This document shows, piece by piece, positions 27,165 to 36,442 of a DNA stretch of 64,000 bases. A model generated the notes under the pieces. The model did no database searches. It had not been told where the DNA came from and saw only the letters and a program-made list of their open reading frames with translations. The translations under genes were made by a program, and so were the position numbers. The DNA lies in contig NZ_JACXST010000001.1 of the NCBI RefSeq assembly GCF_014850975.1, forward strand, positions 1,674,001 to 1,738,000, given 5' to 3'. Origin of the DNA: Methylomonas fluvii (GTDB lineage: Bacteria; Pseudomonadota; Gammaproteobacteria; Methylococcales; Methylomonadaceae). The first letter of the stretch is position 1. The number at the start of each line of letters is the position of its first letter.

Positions 27165-29297
27165 ATGACAAATAACCCCGCCCTGCAAACCCTGCGTAGC
27201 GTGTTCGGCTACGACAGTTTTCGCGGCCAGCAGCAACAGATTATCGAGCAATTAATCGGCGGCCAGGATGTGTTGGTGTTAATGCCGACCGGCGGCGGCA
27301 AGTCCTTGTGCTATCAGATTCCGGCCTTGGTGATGGATGGGGTTGGCATCGTGATTTCGCCGCTGATCGCGTTGATGCAGGATCAGGTCAGCGCCTTGCA
27401 TCAGGTAGGCGTGAGAGCAGCTTATTTGAATTCGACGCTGGCGCTGGAGCAGGTACGCGAGATCGAACAGCAATTGCAGAGCGGCGAGTTGGATTTGCTG
27501 TACATCGCCCCGGAGCGCTTATCCAACGCCAGAACCCAAGCCCTGTTCGCCCGCTGCAAGATTGCGCTGTTTGCGATTGACGAAGCACACTGCGTATCGC
27601 AATGGGGGCATGACTTTCGCGCCGACTACTTGTTACTATCGGTATTGCACGAACAGTTTCCGCAAGTACCGCGGATTGCTTTAACCGCGACTGCCGACGA
27701 GCGCACCCGCCAGGAAATCATTACCCGCCTCGCATTGGAGCAGGCACAGGTCTTTGTCAGTGGTTTTGACCGGCCGAATATCCGCTATCGGATTATTCAG
27801 AAAGATAATGCCCGCCAACAGTTACTGAACTTTATCCGCACCGAACACCCCGGCGACACCGGCATCGTTTATTGCCTGTCGCGTAAAAAAGTCGAGGAAA
27901 CCGCTGACTGGTTGAATCAAAAAGGCCTGAAAGCGCTGCCTTACCATGCCGGCATGGAGCATCGAGAGCGGCAGAAAAATCAACATCAGTTTTTGATGGA
28001 AGACGGCTTGATCATTGTCGCCACCATTGCTTTTGGCATGGGCATAGACAAACCCAACGTGCGCTTCGTGGCCCATCTGGATTTGCCGAAAAGTGTGGAA
28101 GCTTATTACCAAGAGACGGGTAGGGCGGGGCGCGACGGCCTGCCGGCCAATGCCTGGATGGCTTATGGTTTGCAGGACGTACTGACGCTGCGGCAAATGC
28201 TCAGCACCTCGAATGCCGACGAGGCGCACAAGCGGATTGAATTGCATAAGCTGGACGCGATGCTGGCCTTGTGCGAAATGGTCAGTTGCCGGAGGCAGGC
28301 GCTGTTGGGCTACTTTGGCGACGAACTGGAGCAGGGTTGCGGTAACTGCGATACCTGCCTGGAGCCGGTGGAAACCTGGGACGGCAGCGTCGCCGCGCAG
28401 CAAGCCTTGTCTTGTATCTATCGCACCGGCCAGCGCTTTGGCGTGACCTATTTGATTGATGTGTTACTGGGCAAGAGTGACGACCGCATGCGCCAGTTCG
28501 GCCATGATAAGCAGTCGACGTTTGGGATTGGTAAAGCCCTGGACGAAAAACAATGGCGCTCGGTGTTTCGGCAATTGGTCGCCAAGTCTTTGGTGGAAAT
28601 TGATTTCGAAGGCCACGGTAGTTTGAAACTGACCGATGCCTGCCGGCCGGTGTTGCGGGGTGAGCAAACCCTGATGTTGCGCAAGGATGCGCAAATCGCC
28701 AAAACTCGGCGCGAGAAAACCGAAAAACGCCAGCCGGGAGGGGCGGCGGACAGCGCCTTGTGGAATGCCTTGCGGGCCAAGCGCAAAGAGCTGGCGGACG
28801 AGCAGGACGTGCCGCCGTATGTGATTTTTCACGATGCCACCTTGATGGCGATGGTCGATGCCCGTCCGCGCAATCATCAGCAACTGAGCATGTTGTCCGG
28901 CATTGGCCAGCGGAAACTGGAGTTGTACGGCGATGAGTTTCTGGCGGTGTTGGCGGAATTCGACGACGAGCCGCCGGCCTCGGCTACCGATACCGTCACG
29001 GAAAGTCTGGATTTATTCAGATTGGGCTATAGCGTCGAGCAAGTCGCTAAACAGCGCGGCCTGAGCGAAGACACGATTTATAACCACATGGCCAAAAGTC
29101 TGGAGCTGGGCCTGGTAGCGCTGGGCGATGTGTTGAGTTTGTCGCCGGCGGAAGTCAGTGAAATCGAGGCGGTGTTGTTAAGCTTGCCGGAAGAGCAACG
29201 CAACGCCTTGAAGCCGGTCTACGAACAATTGGGCGGCGCTTACAGTTACGGCGTGTTGCGTTGCGTCAGAGCGGCTTTACAGCAGCAGCTTGGTTGA
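27165..29297 (+). CDS. recQ: ATP-dependent DNA helicase RecQ
   Basis: RecQ unwinds DNA 3'-to-5' during recombination and fork repair. The 710-residue protein has helicase motif I ([13 protein letters not shown], about residues 38-50), motif II ([14 protein letters not shown]), and motif VI ([14 protein letters not shown]). The RecQ C-terminal zinc site follows (CEMVSCRR, then GCGNCDTC), then a winged helix and an HRDC domain ([19 protein letters not shown]). The C-terminal extension with a helix-turn-helix ([11 protein letters not shown]) is also seen in other RecQs. Its last 32 bases overlap the convergent gene. Confidence 0.96.
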   Translation: MTNNPALQTLRSVFGYDSFRGQQQQIIEQLIGGQDVLVLMPTGGGKSLCYQIPALVMDGVGIVISPLIALMQDQVSALHQVGVRAAYLNSTLALEQVREIEQQLQSGELDLLYIAPERLSNARTQALFARCKIALFAIDEAHCVSQWGHDFRADYLLLSVLHEQFPQVPRIALTATADERTRQEIITRLALEQAQVFVSGFDRPNIRYRIIQKDNARQQLLNFIRTEHPGDTGIVYCLSRKKVEETADWLNQKGLKALPYHAGMEHRERQKNQHQFLMEDGLIIVATIAFGMGIDKPNVRFVAHLDLPKSVEAYYQETGRAGRDGLPANAWMAYGLQDVLTLRQMLSTSNADEAHKRIELHKLDAMLALCEMVSCRRQALLGYFGDELEQGCGNCDTCLEPVETWDGSVAAQQALSCIYRTGQRFGVTYLIDVLLGKSDDRMRQFGHDKQSTFGIGKALDEKQWRSVFRQLVAKSLVEIDFEGHGSLKLTDACRPVLRGEQTLMLRKDAQIAKTRREKTEKRQPGGAADSALWNALRAKRKELADEQDVPPYVIFHDATLMAMVDARPRNHQQLSMLSGIGQRKLELYGDEFLAVLAEFDDEPPASATDTVTESLDLFRLGYSVEQVAKQRGLSEDTIYNHMAKSLELGLVALGDVLSLSPAEVSEIEAVLLSLPEEQRNALKPVYEQLGGAYSYGVLRCVRAALQQQLG

Positions 29298-29730
29298 GTT
29301 TGTCGTGCGTGAAGCGGTAATCGGTTTTCAGGCAATGATCCAGCCACTTTTGCAGGAAATAGTTTAAGCGCCACTTGTAGTTCCTGATTTCCACCAGATT
29401 GCCGGGGTCTTGGTAAACCTTATCGACCGTCGGCCGGTCGATGTCGCGCAGCACTTCCGCCAATTGCGCGTCCAGATAAATCCGAATTTTCACCGCCGGC
29501 ACGATGTGCTCCGAAAGCTGTTGGTCGAAGCAATGGCTAAGTTCTATCGTCAAGGTGTAGGGATTGCGCTCCAGCACTTGCAGATACAGCGCCGGTTTGT
29601 TCTGGGTCAGGCCCACGGCGGTTTTATCAAAAGATCGCAGGTTAGGAATCAGTCTGAACAGCTTTTGATAGTTGGATTCGCAGATCTTTTCCAGACACAG
29701 CGCGGTATTGACCGGTTGTACCAAGCTCAT
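29266..29730 (-). CDS. DUF1249 family protein (YqiB-like)
   Basis: The 154-residue product starts at ATG 29730 ([27 protein letters not shown]), two bases after the queD stop. Family traits are the opening [14 protein letters not shown], the central [11 protein letters not shown], and the ending [24 protein letters not shown]1249 proteins such as E. coli YqiB have no established biochemical role. The gene overlaps the end of recQ on the opposite strand and appears co-transcribed with queD. Confidence 0.82.
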   Translation of the reverse strand: MSLVQPVNTALCLEKICESNYQKLFRLIPNLRSFDKTAVGLTQNKPALYLQVLERNPYTLTIELSHCFDQQLSEHIVPAVKIRIYLDAQLAEVLRDIDRPTVDKVYQDPGNLVEIRNYKWRLNYFLQKWLDHCLKTDYRFTHDKLNQAAAVKPL

Positions 29731-29732
29731 GC

Positions 29733-30137
29733 TTAGTCTTCCCGATAACAAGCATTGGCGCTGGCGGTTTCCCACAACACCACTTGATCGACATTAAAGC
29801 CTTGTTGTTTGACGTGGTTGTAAATCATCTTGCTCAACACTTCGGCGGTGGGATGTTCGTCGATAGCCAAAAACTGCTCGTTGTTGGCGACCAGAGCCGG
29901 GATGATAGGGTCGTCTTTATGCAGCAAAAAATTGTGATCCAGCACCTTATTGATAAAGCCATCCACACAATCTTTCACGTCGGAAAAATCGCAGACCATG
30001 CCTTGGTCATTGAGGTTGTTTTGTTTGATGGAGATGCTGGCTTTGACGCTGTGGCCGTGCAAGTTGCGGCACTTGCCCGGATGGTTCATCAGACGGTGGC
30101 CGTAGCAAAAATAAACTTCTTTGGTGATGATATACAT
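29733..30137 (-). CDS. queD: 6-carboxytetrahydropterin synthase QueD
   Basis: QueD makes 6-carboxy-tetrahydropterin, an early step to queuosine in tRNA. The 134-residue product shows zinc-ligand histidines in FCYGHRL and the NLHGH motif, with the catalytic Cys in GKCRNLHGHS. It continues with GMVCDFSDVK and the LDHNFLL stretch, and ends with ETASANACY. Length is normal for the family. A 6-pyruvoyl-tetrahydropterin synthase is the alternative name of the same fold, but a queuosine role is usual in bacteria. Confidence 0.92.
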   Translation of the reverse strand: MYIITKEVYFCYGHRLMNHPGKCRNLHGHSVKASISIKQNNLNDQGMVCDFSDVKDCVDGFINKVLDHNFLLHKDDPIIPALVANNEQFLAIDEHPTAEVLSKMIYNHVKQQGFNVDQVVLWETASANACYRED

Positions 30138-30173
30138 AGTGTGCTACGTCCTTGTCAGAAACGGGTGCTGTCC

Positions 30174-30473
30174 TTAATTGCCTTTGATGCTTTTGATCGA
30201 GGCGGCTATTTCAAAGCTGCCGTCGCCTTGCTTGACGCTACGCACCACTTCGATGAAGGCCGTCATCGGCGGCGTGATTTGGGTTTTGGGCATGATGCTG
30301 ACTTCCATGGCCAAACCGATGTCAAAGGGTTTGTCTGCAATAAAAGACACGCCGGCGCCGCTCAGCGTCGTACATTTGCCGGTGCTGACCTCACTGGAAT
30401 CGGCCAGCTTATAGGTAATGTCACAGTCCACATCCATACGGATGTAATCGCGTTTTTCATCATGATTCAGCAT
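30174..30473 (-). CDS. Small PilZ domain protein
   Basis: The 99-residue product is a single PilZ domain. The arginine motif RDYIR (R-x-x-x-R) near residue 9 and the TTLSGAGVSF segment are both visible; the Asp/Asn of the usual D/N-x-S-x-x-G motif is replaced by Thr. It may bind cyclic di-GMP weakly or serve as an adaptor. It lies 36 bases upstream of queD on the same strand. No membrane or signal segment is present. Confidence 0.8.
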   Translation of the reverse strand: MLNHDEKRDYIRMDVDCDITYKLADSSEVSTGKCTTLSGAGVSFIADKPFDIGLAMEVSIMPKTQITPPMTAFIEVVRSVKQGDGSFEIAASIKSIKGN

Positions 30474-30722
30474 TGGCTTCCCCCGATTCGGATTGGCAGT
30501 GGTTGGGTAAAAAATCAGTCGCAGGGAGTTTACTATAAATAACTGCCGCTCTGGTTAGGAAATAGTGGCCCATATCGCCGGAATCAGCGGATTTTTTGGG
30601 CGGGCTGTGACGCAGTTGGCATCCAGGCAATTGCCAGGTCCGGCGGTTTTATTGCCTGACTATCCCAGGCTATTTGTGTAAAATTCCGCCACTTTTTCAT
30701 TACAGACAGCGCAGGCAGCAGC

Positions 30723-31736
30723 ATGAGTAAATCCATTGTCCTTACCGGTATCACCACCACCGGCACGCCGCATCTTGGCAATTATGCCGGGGCGATCCGG
30801 CCGGCGATCAATGCCAGCAAAGACGAGCACGTCAGACCGTTTTATTTCCTGGCCGATTACCATGCGCTGATCAAATGCAACGAGCCGGCGCGCGTCAAGC
30901 AATCCAGTTTAGAAATTGCCGCCACTTGGCTGGCGCTGGGTTTGGATACGTCTAACGCGGTGTTTTACCGGCAATCCGATGTGCCGGAAATTCTGGAACT
31001 GACCTGGATGCTGACTTGTGTCACCGCCAAAGGTTTAATGAACCGCGCGCACGCCTATAAAGCCGCCGTCGCCGAAAACGAAGAAACCGAAGGTAATGAT
31101 CCGGACAAAGGCATCACCATGGGGTTGTTCAGTTACCCCATCCTGATGGCCGCCGATATTTTGATGTTCAACGCCAACAAAGTGCCGGTGGGCAAGGATC
31201 AAATCCAGCACATCGAAATGGCCCGCGACATTGCCAGCCGCTTCAATCATATCTACGGTGAACATTTTGTCTTGCCGGAAGCGGTGCTGGACGACAATGC
31301 CGCGACCTTGCTGGGCCTGGATGGTCGCAAGATGAGCAAAAGCTACAACAACACCATTCCGTTGTTCGAGCCGGAAAAGAAACTGCGCAAGCTGATCAAC
31401 AAGATCAAAACCAATTCGCTGGAACCCGGCGAACCGAAAGATCCGGAAGGCTGCACTTTGTTTGGTATTTACCAGGCGTTTGCGAACCAGCATGAGCTGG
31501 ATGCAATCCGCCAACGCTATGCGGAAGGCATAGGCTGGGGGGAGATGAAGCAAGTGTTGTTCGAAAAAATCAACGACGAAATCGCGCCGGCCCGCGAGCG
31601 CTACGAAGCCTTAATGGAAGCGCCGGAGCATATCGAGCAGCAATTGCAAGAAGGCGCCGAGAAAGCCCGAGCCATCACTCGGCCGTTTATCAATACCTTG
31701 CGGGAAGCGGTGGGTATTTCCAGATTGGCGATATAA
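30723..31736 (+). CDS. trpS: Tryptophanyl-tRNA synthetase
   Basis: TrpS charges tRNA-Trp. The 337-residue class I synthetase has the HIGH-like motif [12 protein letters not shown] near residue 14 and the KMSKS motif in [16 protein letters not shown] near residue 201. It also has [18 protein letters not shown], which is strongly conserved in TrpS. Length fits the bacterial enzyme. A perfect 11-bp hairpin follows the stop codon. The upstream 180 bases contain no gene. Confidence 0.96.
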   Translation: MSKSIVLTGITTTGTPHLGNYAGAIRPAINASKDEHVRPFYFLADYHALIKCNEPARVKQSSLEIAATWLALGLDTSNAVFYRQSDVPEILELTWMLTCVTAKGLMNRAHAYKAAVAENEETEGNDPDKGITMGLFSYPILMAADILMFNANKVPVGKDQIQHIEMARDIASRFNHIYGEHFVLPEAVLDDNAATLLGLDGRKMSKSYNNTIPLFEPEKKLRKLINKIKTNSLEPGEPKDPEGCTLFGIYQAFANQHELDAIRQRYAEGIGWGEMKQVLFEKINDEIAPARERYEALMEAPEHIEQQLQEGAEKARAITRPFINTLREAVGISRLAI

Positions 31737-31750
31737 CGGCGCCAAGCCTG

Positions 31751-31776
31751 TAGAGACGCAAAATCTTGCGTCTCTA
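31751..31776. repeat. Perfect palindrome after trpS
   Basis: TAGAGACGCAA-AATC-TTGCGTCTCTA is a perfect 11-bp stem with a four-base loop, 12 bases after the trpS stop. No T run follows. It is the cleaner relative of the palindrome at 20593-20626, so it looks like a dispersed repeat that may double as a terminator. Confidence 0.75.
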
Positions 31777-31843
31777 ACTCACTCCCAATGTGGTTTGTCT
31801 ATAGCCATATTGACTGATACTTGCTCAAGGATGATCGTATCCC

Positions 31844-32602
31844 ATGTCCATCATCGCTATCTACGTTATCAAGCTGCTGTTGTTGCCGCCAACCTCTTTG
31901 GCGATGCTGGCGCTGGTCGGCTTACTTTTGCGCAAGCGTAAATGGGGGAAGAACATGGCGATAGTCTGTCTGGCACTGTTGTGGTTATTGAGTTTGCCGA
32001 TTGTGGTTAAGCACTGGGCCATGCTCTGGGAGCGGGTTCCGCCTCTTTCTACCGAAGCCGTGCAGCAATTCAAACCACAGGCTTTGGTGGTGATAGGCGG
32101 CGGCATTGAAACGTCAGCGCCGGAGTATCCTGGGCAGGTCACTTTACATGTCAGAACCTTGCTGCGTGTGCGCTATGCTGCCAAGTTGGCCAGGGAATTG
32201 AGTCTGCCGATTCTGGCGTCCGGGGGCGGTATGCTGGAGCCGGATGACATTCCCGAAGCGGATTTGATGGCGCAAACCTTGGAGAGCGAGTTTAAAACGC
32301 CCGTGGCTTGGCGGGAGCCGCGTAGCAGCAATACTGCCGAAAACGCCCGCTTTAGCCGCGAGCTGTTAAAAGAGTTTGGCGTCAATAAGATAGTCCTAGT
32401 CACCCAGGCCTACCATATGCCGCGGGCTGCTTTGGAGTTTCGCAAAGCCGGTTTTGAGGTATTGCCCGCGCCAACGGCCTTTATCGGCCACTACGGCGAA
32501 TCCCGCTGGCTGGATTGGTTGCCATCGCCGACTGCTTGGTCTAACAGCTTCTTGCTGGCCCACGAAATGGTCGGTATGTGGTGGTATCGAATTCGTTACT
32601 GA
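31844..32602 (+). CDS. YdcF/ElyC-like DUF218 membrane protein
   Basis: The 252-residue protein has two N-terminal membrane segments (IYVIKLLLLPPTSLAMLALVG and MAIVCLALLWLLSLPIVV). A periplasmic DUF218 domain follows, with VVIGGGI, a central LPILASGGGM, SNTAENARFSRELL and VLVTQAYHMPRAALEFRKAG. Relatives such as ElyC act in envelope or peptidoglycan-lipid metabolism in E. coli; the activity here is unknown. It stands alone between trpS and an ABC exporter. Confidence 0.85.
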   Translation: MSIIAIYVIKLLLLPPTSLAMLALVGLLLRKRKWGKNMAIVCLALLWLLSLPIVVKHWAMLWERVPPLSTEAVQQFKPQALVVIGGGIETSAPEYPGQVTLHVRTLLRVRYAAKLARELSLPILASGGGMLEPDDIPEADLMAQTLESEFKTPVAWREPRSSNTAENARFSRELLKEFGVNKIVLVTQAYHMPRAALEFRKAGFEVLPAPTAFIGHYGESRWLDWLPSPTAWSNSFLLAHEMVGMWWYRIRY

Positions 32603-32693
32603 TATAACGCTGCTCCACCTGGCCCTTTCATCAACGGCGCGGCCGCTGGGCAATTGGCTATAATGGCCGGCCGCTTTCTTAACTGATGCCGCC

Positions 32694-34511
32694 ATGTCCA
32701 AATCGCCCACCAAGGAAGGTCTCCGCCGCGCCGCGGAAGCGCCGCCGTTACCCGCCAACCCTTGGCGTTTTATCCTGTTTTGCCTAAAACCGTTCCGCTG
32801 GCTGTTGCTGTTGATGCTGGTGCTGGAAACCGGGCAAGCCGCCGGCAGCATTTTGGTGCCGTATGCGATCAAAGCCTTGATGGACGCGGTTGCCAATCAG
32901 CCCGTGCCAGTGGGCGATTGGCTGGAGACTTTCAAACAACCCTTGCTGCTGCTCGCCGGCCTGAATACGGCCGAGATTATTTTCAGCCGCAGCAGTGGTG
33001 CGGTGCTGATTATCATGGGTCCACGTTTGCGGCAGGGCACGGCAAGGTCCTTATTCGCCTATCTGCAAAACCACGCTCCGCGCTACTTTGGCAACCATTT
33101 CGCCGGTGCGCTGGCGCATCGCATCAGCGAAACGGCGATGAGCGTCAATCACACCACCTGGTCCATCATCTGCGATTTCTGGCCGATAGCCGTGACGTTT
33201 ACGGTGTCGGTGACGCTATTGCTGGGAGTGCATCAAGGCCTGGGTTTATTCGTGGCCGGTTGGGTGTTGATGTATGTGTTGATCTCGTATTGGCTGGCAA
33301 CCCGCTGTCAGCCTTACGCGCAAGATTTTGCCGCGACCCGCAGCATGGTCAACGGCAAGATCGTCGATGCGGTGACGAATATTCTCAACGCCAAGCTGTT
33401 CGCCCGTTTGCAGCACGAACGCGAATACTTGGATGGCTTTCTGGATACCGAATTAAAAAGCGCCCGCCGCACCTTTTGGTATATGGAGCGGGTGCGCTGG
33501 TTTCAATTTACCGCTGCCGCCATTTTAAAGATCGGCACCATCGGCTACGCCTTGCAACTTTGGCAGGCCGGGGAAATCAGCGTCGGCGCCTTTGCGATGA
33601 GTACCGGCTTGGCGATTTTGGTGATAGGCGACGCCCGCAATTTGAGCCGGCGCTTTCTGGAGTTTTTTGAATACGTCGGCAACGTCGCAAACGGTGTAGA
33701 TACCATCATCCAAAGGCACGAAATCATCGACCTGCCGGATGCCAAACCCCTGCACATCAGCCAGGGCCGCATCGAATTTAAAAACGTCTGCTTTAGCTAC
33801 GAGCCGGGCCGGCAGGTGTTCGATGGGTTAAATGTGGTGATAGAGCCGGGGCAGCGGGTAGGATTGGTCGGCTTCTCCGGTTCCGGCAAATCCACTTTTG
33901 TGAACTTGATTCTGCGCAACTTCGAGCCGCAAGCCGGGCAGATTCTGGTCGATGGCCAGGACATTTTGTTGGCGACTCAGGATTCCTTACATGCGCAAAT
34001 CAGCCTGATTCCGCAAGATCCGAGCCTATTTCACCGCAGCCTGAAAGAAAACATCGGCTACGGCAAATTGGATGCCGACGACGCGCAAATCAGCTTCGCC
34101 GCCAAACTCGCCCACGCCGAAGAGTTTATCGCGGCGATGCCGGAAGGTTATGAATCACTGGTCGGCGAGCGCGGCGTCAAACTGTCCGGCGGCCAGCGCC
34201 AGCGCATTGCCATCGCCAGGGTAATGCTAAAAGACGCGCCCATACTGATCCTGGACGAAGCCACCTCCAGCCTGGATTCGGTCACCGAAAAAACCATCCA
34301 GGAAAACCTGGAGCGGGTCATGGGCCGCAAAACCGTCATCGCCATCGCCCACCGCCTGTCCACCATCGCCCATTTGGATCGGGTGCTGGTGTTCGATCAA
34401 GGCCGCATTGTCGAGGATGGCAGCCATCAGGAGTTGCTGGTTAAGCAGGGCTTTTATTACCGGTTGTGGACCATGCAGGCCGGTGGGTTTTTGCCGGATG
34501 AGGTGGTTTAG
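32694..34511 (+). CDS. ABC exporter, fused permease and ATPase
   Basis: The 605-residue half-transporter probably works as a dimer. The membrane domain (about residues 25-330) has six hydrophobic segments. The ATPase domain has Walker A GFSGSGKST, signature LSGGQRQR and Walker B ILILDEATSSLD, followed by the H-loop AHRLSTI. The substrate is unknown; the layout fits lipid or multidrug exporters such as MsbA-like proteins, but similarity is general. It starts 92 bases after the DUF218 gene. Confidence 0.92.
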   Translation: MSKSPTKEGLRRAAEAPPLPANPWRFILFCLKPFRWLLLLMLVLETGQAAGSILVPYAIKALMDAVANQPVPVGDWLETFKQPLLLLAGLNTAEIIFSRSSGAVLIIMGPRLRQGTARSLFAYLQNHAPRYFGNHFAGALAHRISETAMSVNHTTWSIICDFWPIAVTFTVSVTLLLGVHQGLGLFVAGWVLMYVLISYWLATRCQPYAQDFAATRSMVNGKIVDAVTNILNAKLFARLQHEREYLDGFLDTELKSARRTFWYMERVRWFQFTAAAILKIGTIGYALQLWQAGEISVGAFAMSTGLAILVIGDARNLSRRFLEFFEYVGNVANGVDTIIQRHEIIDLPDAKPLHISQGRIEFKNVCFSYEPGRQVFDGLNVVIEPGQRVGLVGFSGSGKSTFVNLILRNFEPQAGQILVDGQDILLATQDSLHAQISLIPQDPSLFHRSLKENIGYGKLDADDAQISFAAKLAHAEEFIAAMPEGYESLVGERGVKLSGGQRQRIAIARVMLKDAPILILDEATSSLDSVTEKTIQENLERVMGRKTVIAIAHRLSTIAHLDRVLVFDQGRIVEDGSHQELLVKQGFYYRLWTMQAGGFLPDEVV

Positions 34512-34640
34512 TTTGATGAAGCAACCAATGTGGTAGCTAAGTTGTTAGCGGAAAAACACTTCTGGTTTTTGAAATAGCGGGCTTAAGGCATGCGCTATGA
34601 ATTAAAATCCAGCCATCTGTTGTGAACTGGGATGGAATTA

Positions 34641-35102
34641 ATGCCAAAAATTGACTTTAGCGCTTCAGCAAAACGCCATTTTCAGGATGCCAGTTTGTTA
34701 GAAATGAATAACCGTCAGGCTAATGCCGGACAATTATTCGGATTTTGTGCAGAATGCGGGCTCAAGGCGTTGCTGGTTTCTCTTGGTTATCCCACTGATT
34801 CTGATGGTTCGCCAATTGATCGGAAAACGCATAGAAATGATACTTCTGGGGCGCCATTCATTCGCGAACATATTGATAAACTTGTAGATGTGATGAATCA
34901 GATTGACGTTTATGCCTCTGGAAGAAGCGGGGCAAAATACCTTGCGTTGATTCCAAATATCCATTCGTTCACAGATTGGCGGGTTGACCATAGATATTAC
35001 GATCAAGCTCAAATTCCTCCCTCAATAATAGCTTGGAAGCAAGCTGCGACTGAAATGATGAAAATGATGCAAGAAGCAGATAACGACAATATCTTAATAT
35101 GA
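34641..35102 (+). CDS. HEPN-like small protein, first gene of a three-gene operon
   Basis: The 153-residue product starts at ATG 34641, which has GGA four bases upstream; an ATG three codons earlier is less well placed. Residues 6-40 (KRHFQDASLLEMNNRQANAG, then FCAECGLKALL) resemble the first helices of HEPN proteins, which are often RNases or adaptors in defence and toxin systems. I cannot find a clear R-x4-6-H catalytic motif; RVDHRY near residue 115 is the nearest. The stop TGA overlaps the next ATG. The HEPN call is inference from pattern only. Confidence 0.6.
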   Translation: MPKIDFSASAKRHFQDASLLEMNNRQANAGQLFGFCAECGLKALLVSLGYPTDSDGSPIDRKTHRNDTSGAPFIREHIDKLVDVMNQIDVYASGRSGAKYLALIPNIHSFTDWRVDHRYYDQAQIPPSIIAWKQAATEMMKMMQEADNDNILI

Positions 35103-36442
35103 GCCTTAATATAATTGTTTTCAAAGATGTCTTGCCAAAAGTGGCTGACATACTATCTTCACAGGTTATGTCACTAAATTCGGAACCATTGGTGATACGT
35201 GATATTCACGGGCGGATCAAAATCGCTCTGGATAGTCCTCGAAGCGAAATCACCGATGAAATCATTTCTAATCTGGATCGAGGACTATCGGCATTAGGCG
35301 TCTATAGCAATGGTGAAGGAAAAAATGTCATATTCCGCGATGACTTTTTCGACCCAGTCAGCGTTTTTGATAGTCCTGAAATTCTGCAATGGGTTCAGCC
35401 TAACGGAGATAAAACCCTTCGAATATTAAATCGTCAGGTCACAGGACAAGAATGGGATTTGCGCACAGCAAACCTTGGATTAAAAAACACACCTCGCTTA
35501 GTATTTTTTGGGATTAAAGGCGGTGTAGGGAGGTCAACTGCTCTGGCAATATTGGCCTATAAATTGGCAAATTCAGGCAAAAAAGTTTTACTGATCGATC
35601 TCGATCTTGAATCACCTGGCTTATCCGGCCTGCTATTGCCGCCAGAACGTTTGGCTGATTTCGGCATTGTGGATTGGTTAATTGAAGATGCGTTGGGTCA
35701 AGGCGAGGAAGTTTTGCGCCGTATGACTTCAGTGAGTCCTTTGTCCGAATACACTCAAAGCGAGATTCGCATTGCCGCCGCAATGGGAATTGATGATGCC
35801 TGTTACCTGGACAAATTATCGCGGGCCTATGGGGACGTAGCTATCAATGGCAAAGTCGAAACATTCACACAGCGCATTCGCCGTTTAATAGACGCCCTCG
35901 AAGCAAGAGAGCAACCTGATGTAGTGTTAATCGACAGCCGGGCAGGTTTACATGATCTTGCTGCCGTTAGTATCGTGGGTTTAGCCACTACTGCATTCTT
36001 GTTTGCAACCGATACGGAGCAATCCTGGCAGGGTTATCGTTTGTTATTTTCCCATTGGCAGTCTTTTCCAGAAATTGCGGCTAGCGTCAGGGAGCGATTG
36101 GCAGTTGTCCAAGCATTGTTTCCTGAGAACGATCAGGCCAAACGTGCCAGAAACTTTCTGGAGTCATCATACAATTTATTTTCGGAAACACTGTATGAGG
36201 TAATTCCACCTTTTGTATCAGACCAATCAGAGATTCTAAGTTTGCAAGACGATATTTTCAACTTCGATATAGAAGTAGAGAGCGCTCCGCATTATCCTCT
36301 TCGCATAAACTGGAACAACCGGTTTCAAGAGTTCGATCCCAAGTTGCTTGGGCAAGGCTTATTCTCTGAAGCCGAGGTAGAGGCCAGTTTCGGGGATTTT
36401 CTGGACAAAGCCAAACGATTTATTGAGGAATGCATATCGTGA
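35099..36442 (+). CDS. ParA/MinD-like ATPase with variant KGGVGRST P-loop
   Basis: The 447-residue protein has an unassigned N-terminal domain of about 130 residues, then a MinD/ParA-like ATPase. The P-loop GIKGGVGRSTALAIL (residues 138-152) keeps the first, deviant-Walker lysine but replaces the usual P-loop lysine by arginine. KVLLIDLDLESPGLSG and VVLIDSRAGLHDLA supply the acidic motifs. I recall this as a recognised ATPase variant, but its function is unknown. The start overlaps the previous stop (ATGA). AT-rich codon use differs from the flanking genes. Confidence 0.85.
   Translation: MSLNIIVFKDVLPKVADILSSQVMSLNSEPLVIRDIHGRIKIALDSPRSEITDEIISNLDRGLSALGVYSNGEGKNVIFRDDFFDPVSVFDSPEILQWVQPNGDKTLRILNRQVTGQEWDLRTANLGLKNTPRLVFFGIKGGVGRSTALAILAYKLANSGKKVLLIDLDLESPGLSGLLLPPERLADFGIVDWLIEDALGQGEEVLRRMTSVSPLSEYTQSEIRIAAAMGIDDACYLDKLSRAYGDVAINGKVETFTQRIRRLIDALEAREQPDVVLIDSRAGLHDLAAVSIVGLATTAFLFATDTEQSWQGYRLLFSHWQSFPEIAASVRERLAVVQALFPENDQAKRARNFLESSYNLFSETLYEVIPPFVSDQSEILSLQDDIFNFDIEVESAPHYPLRINWNNRFQEFDPKLLGQGLFSEAEVEASFGDFLDKAKRFIEECIS

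Noticed and set aside
26974..27168. 64-codon frame just upstream of recQ
   Set aside because: There is no ribosome site or homology, and it overlaps the recQ start by four bases in another frame. It could be a leader peptide but nothing supports that.
29784..30542. 252-codon frame on the plus strand over queD and the PilZ gene
   Set aside because: It is antisense to two well-supported genes, has no convincing start signal and no recognisable domain.
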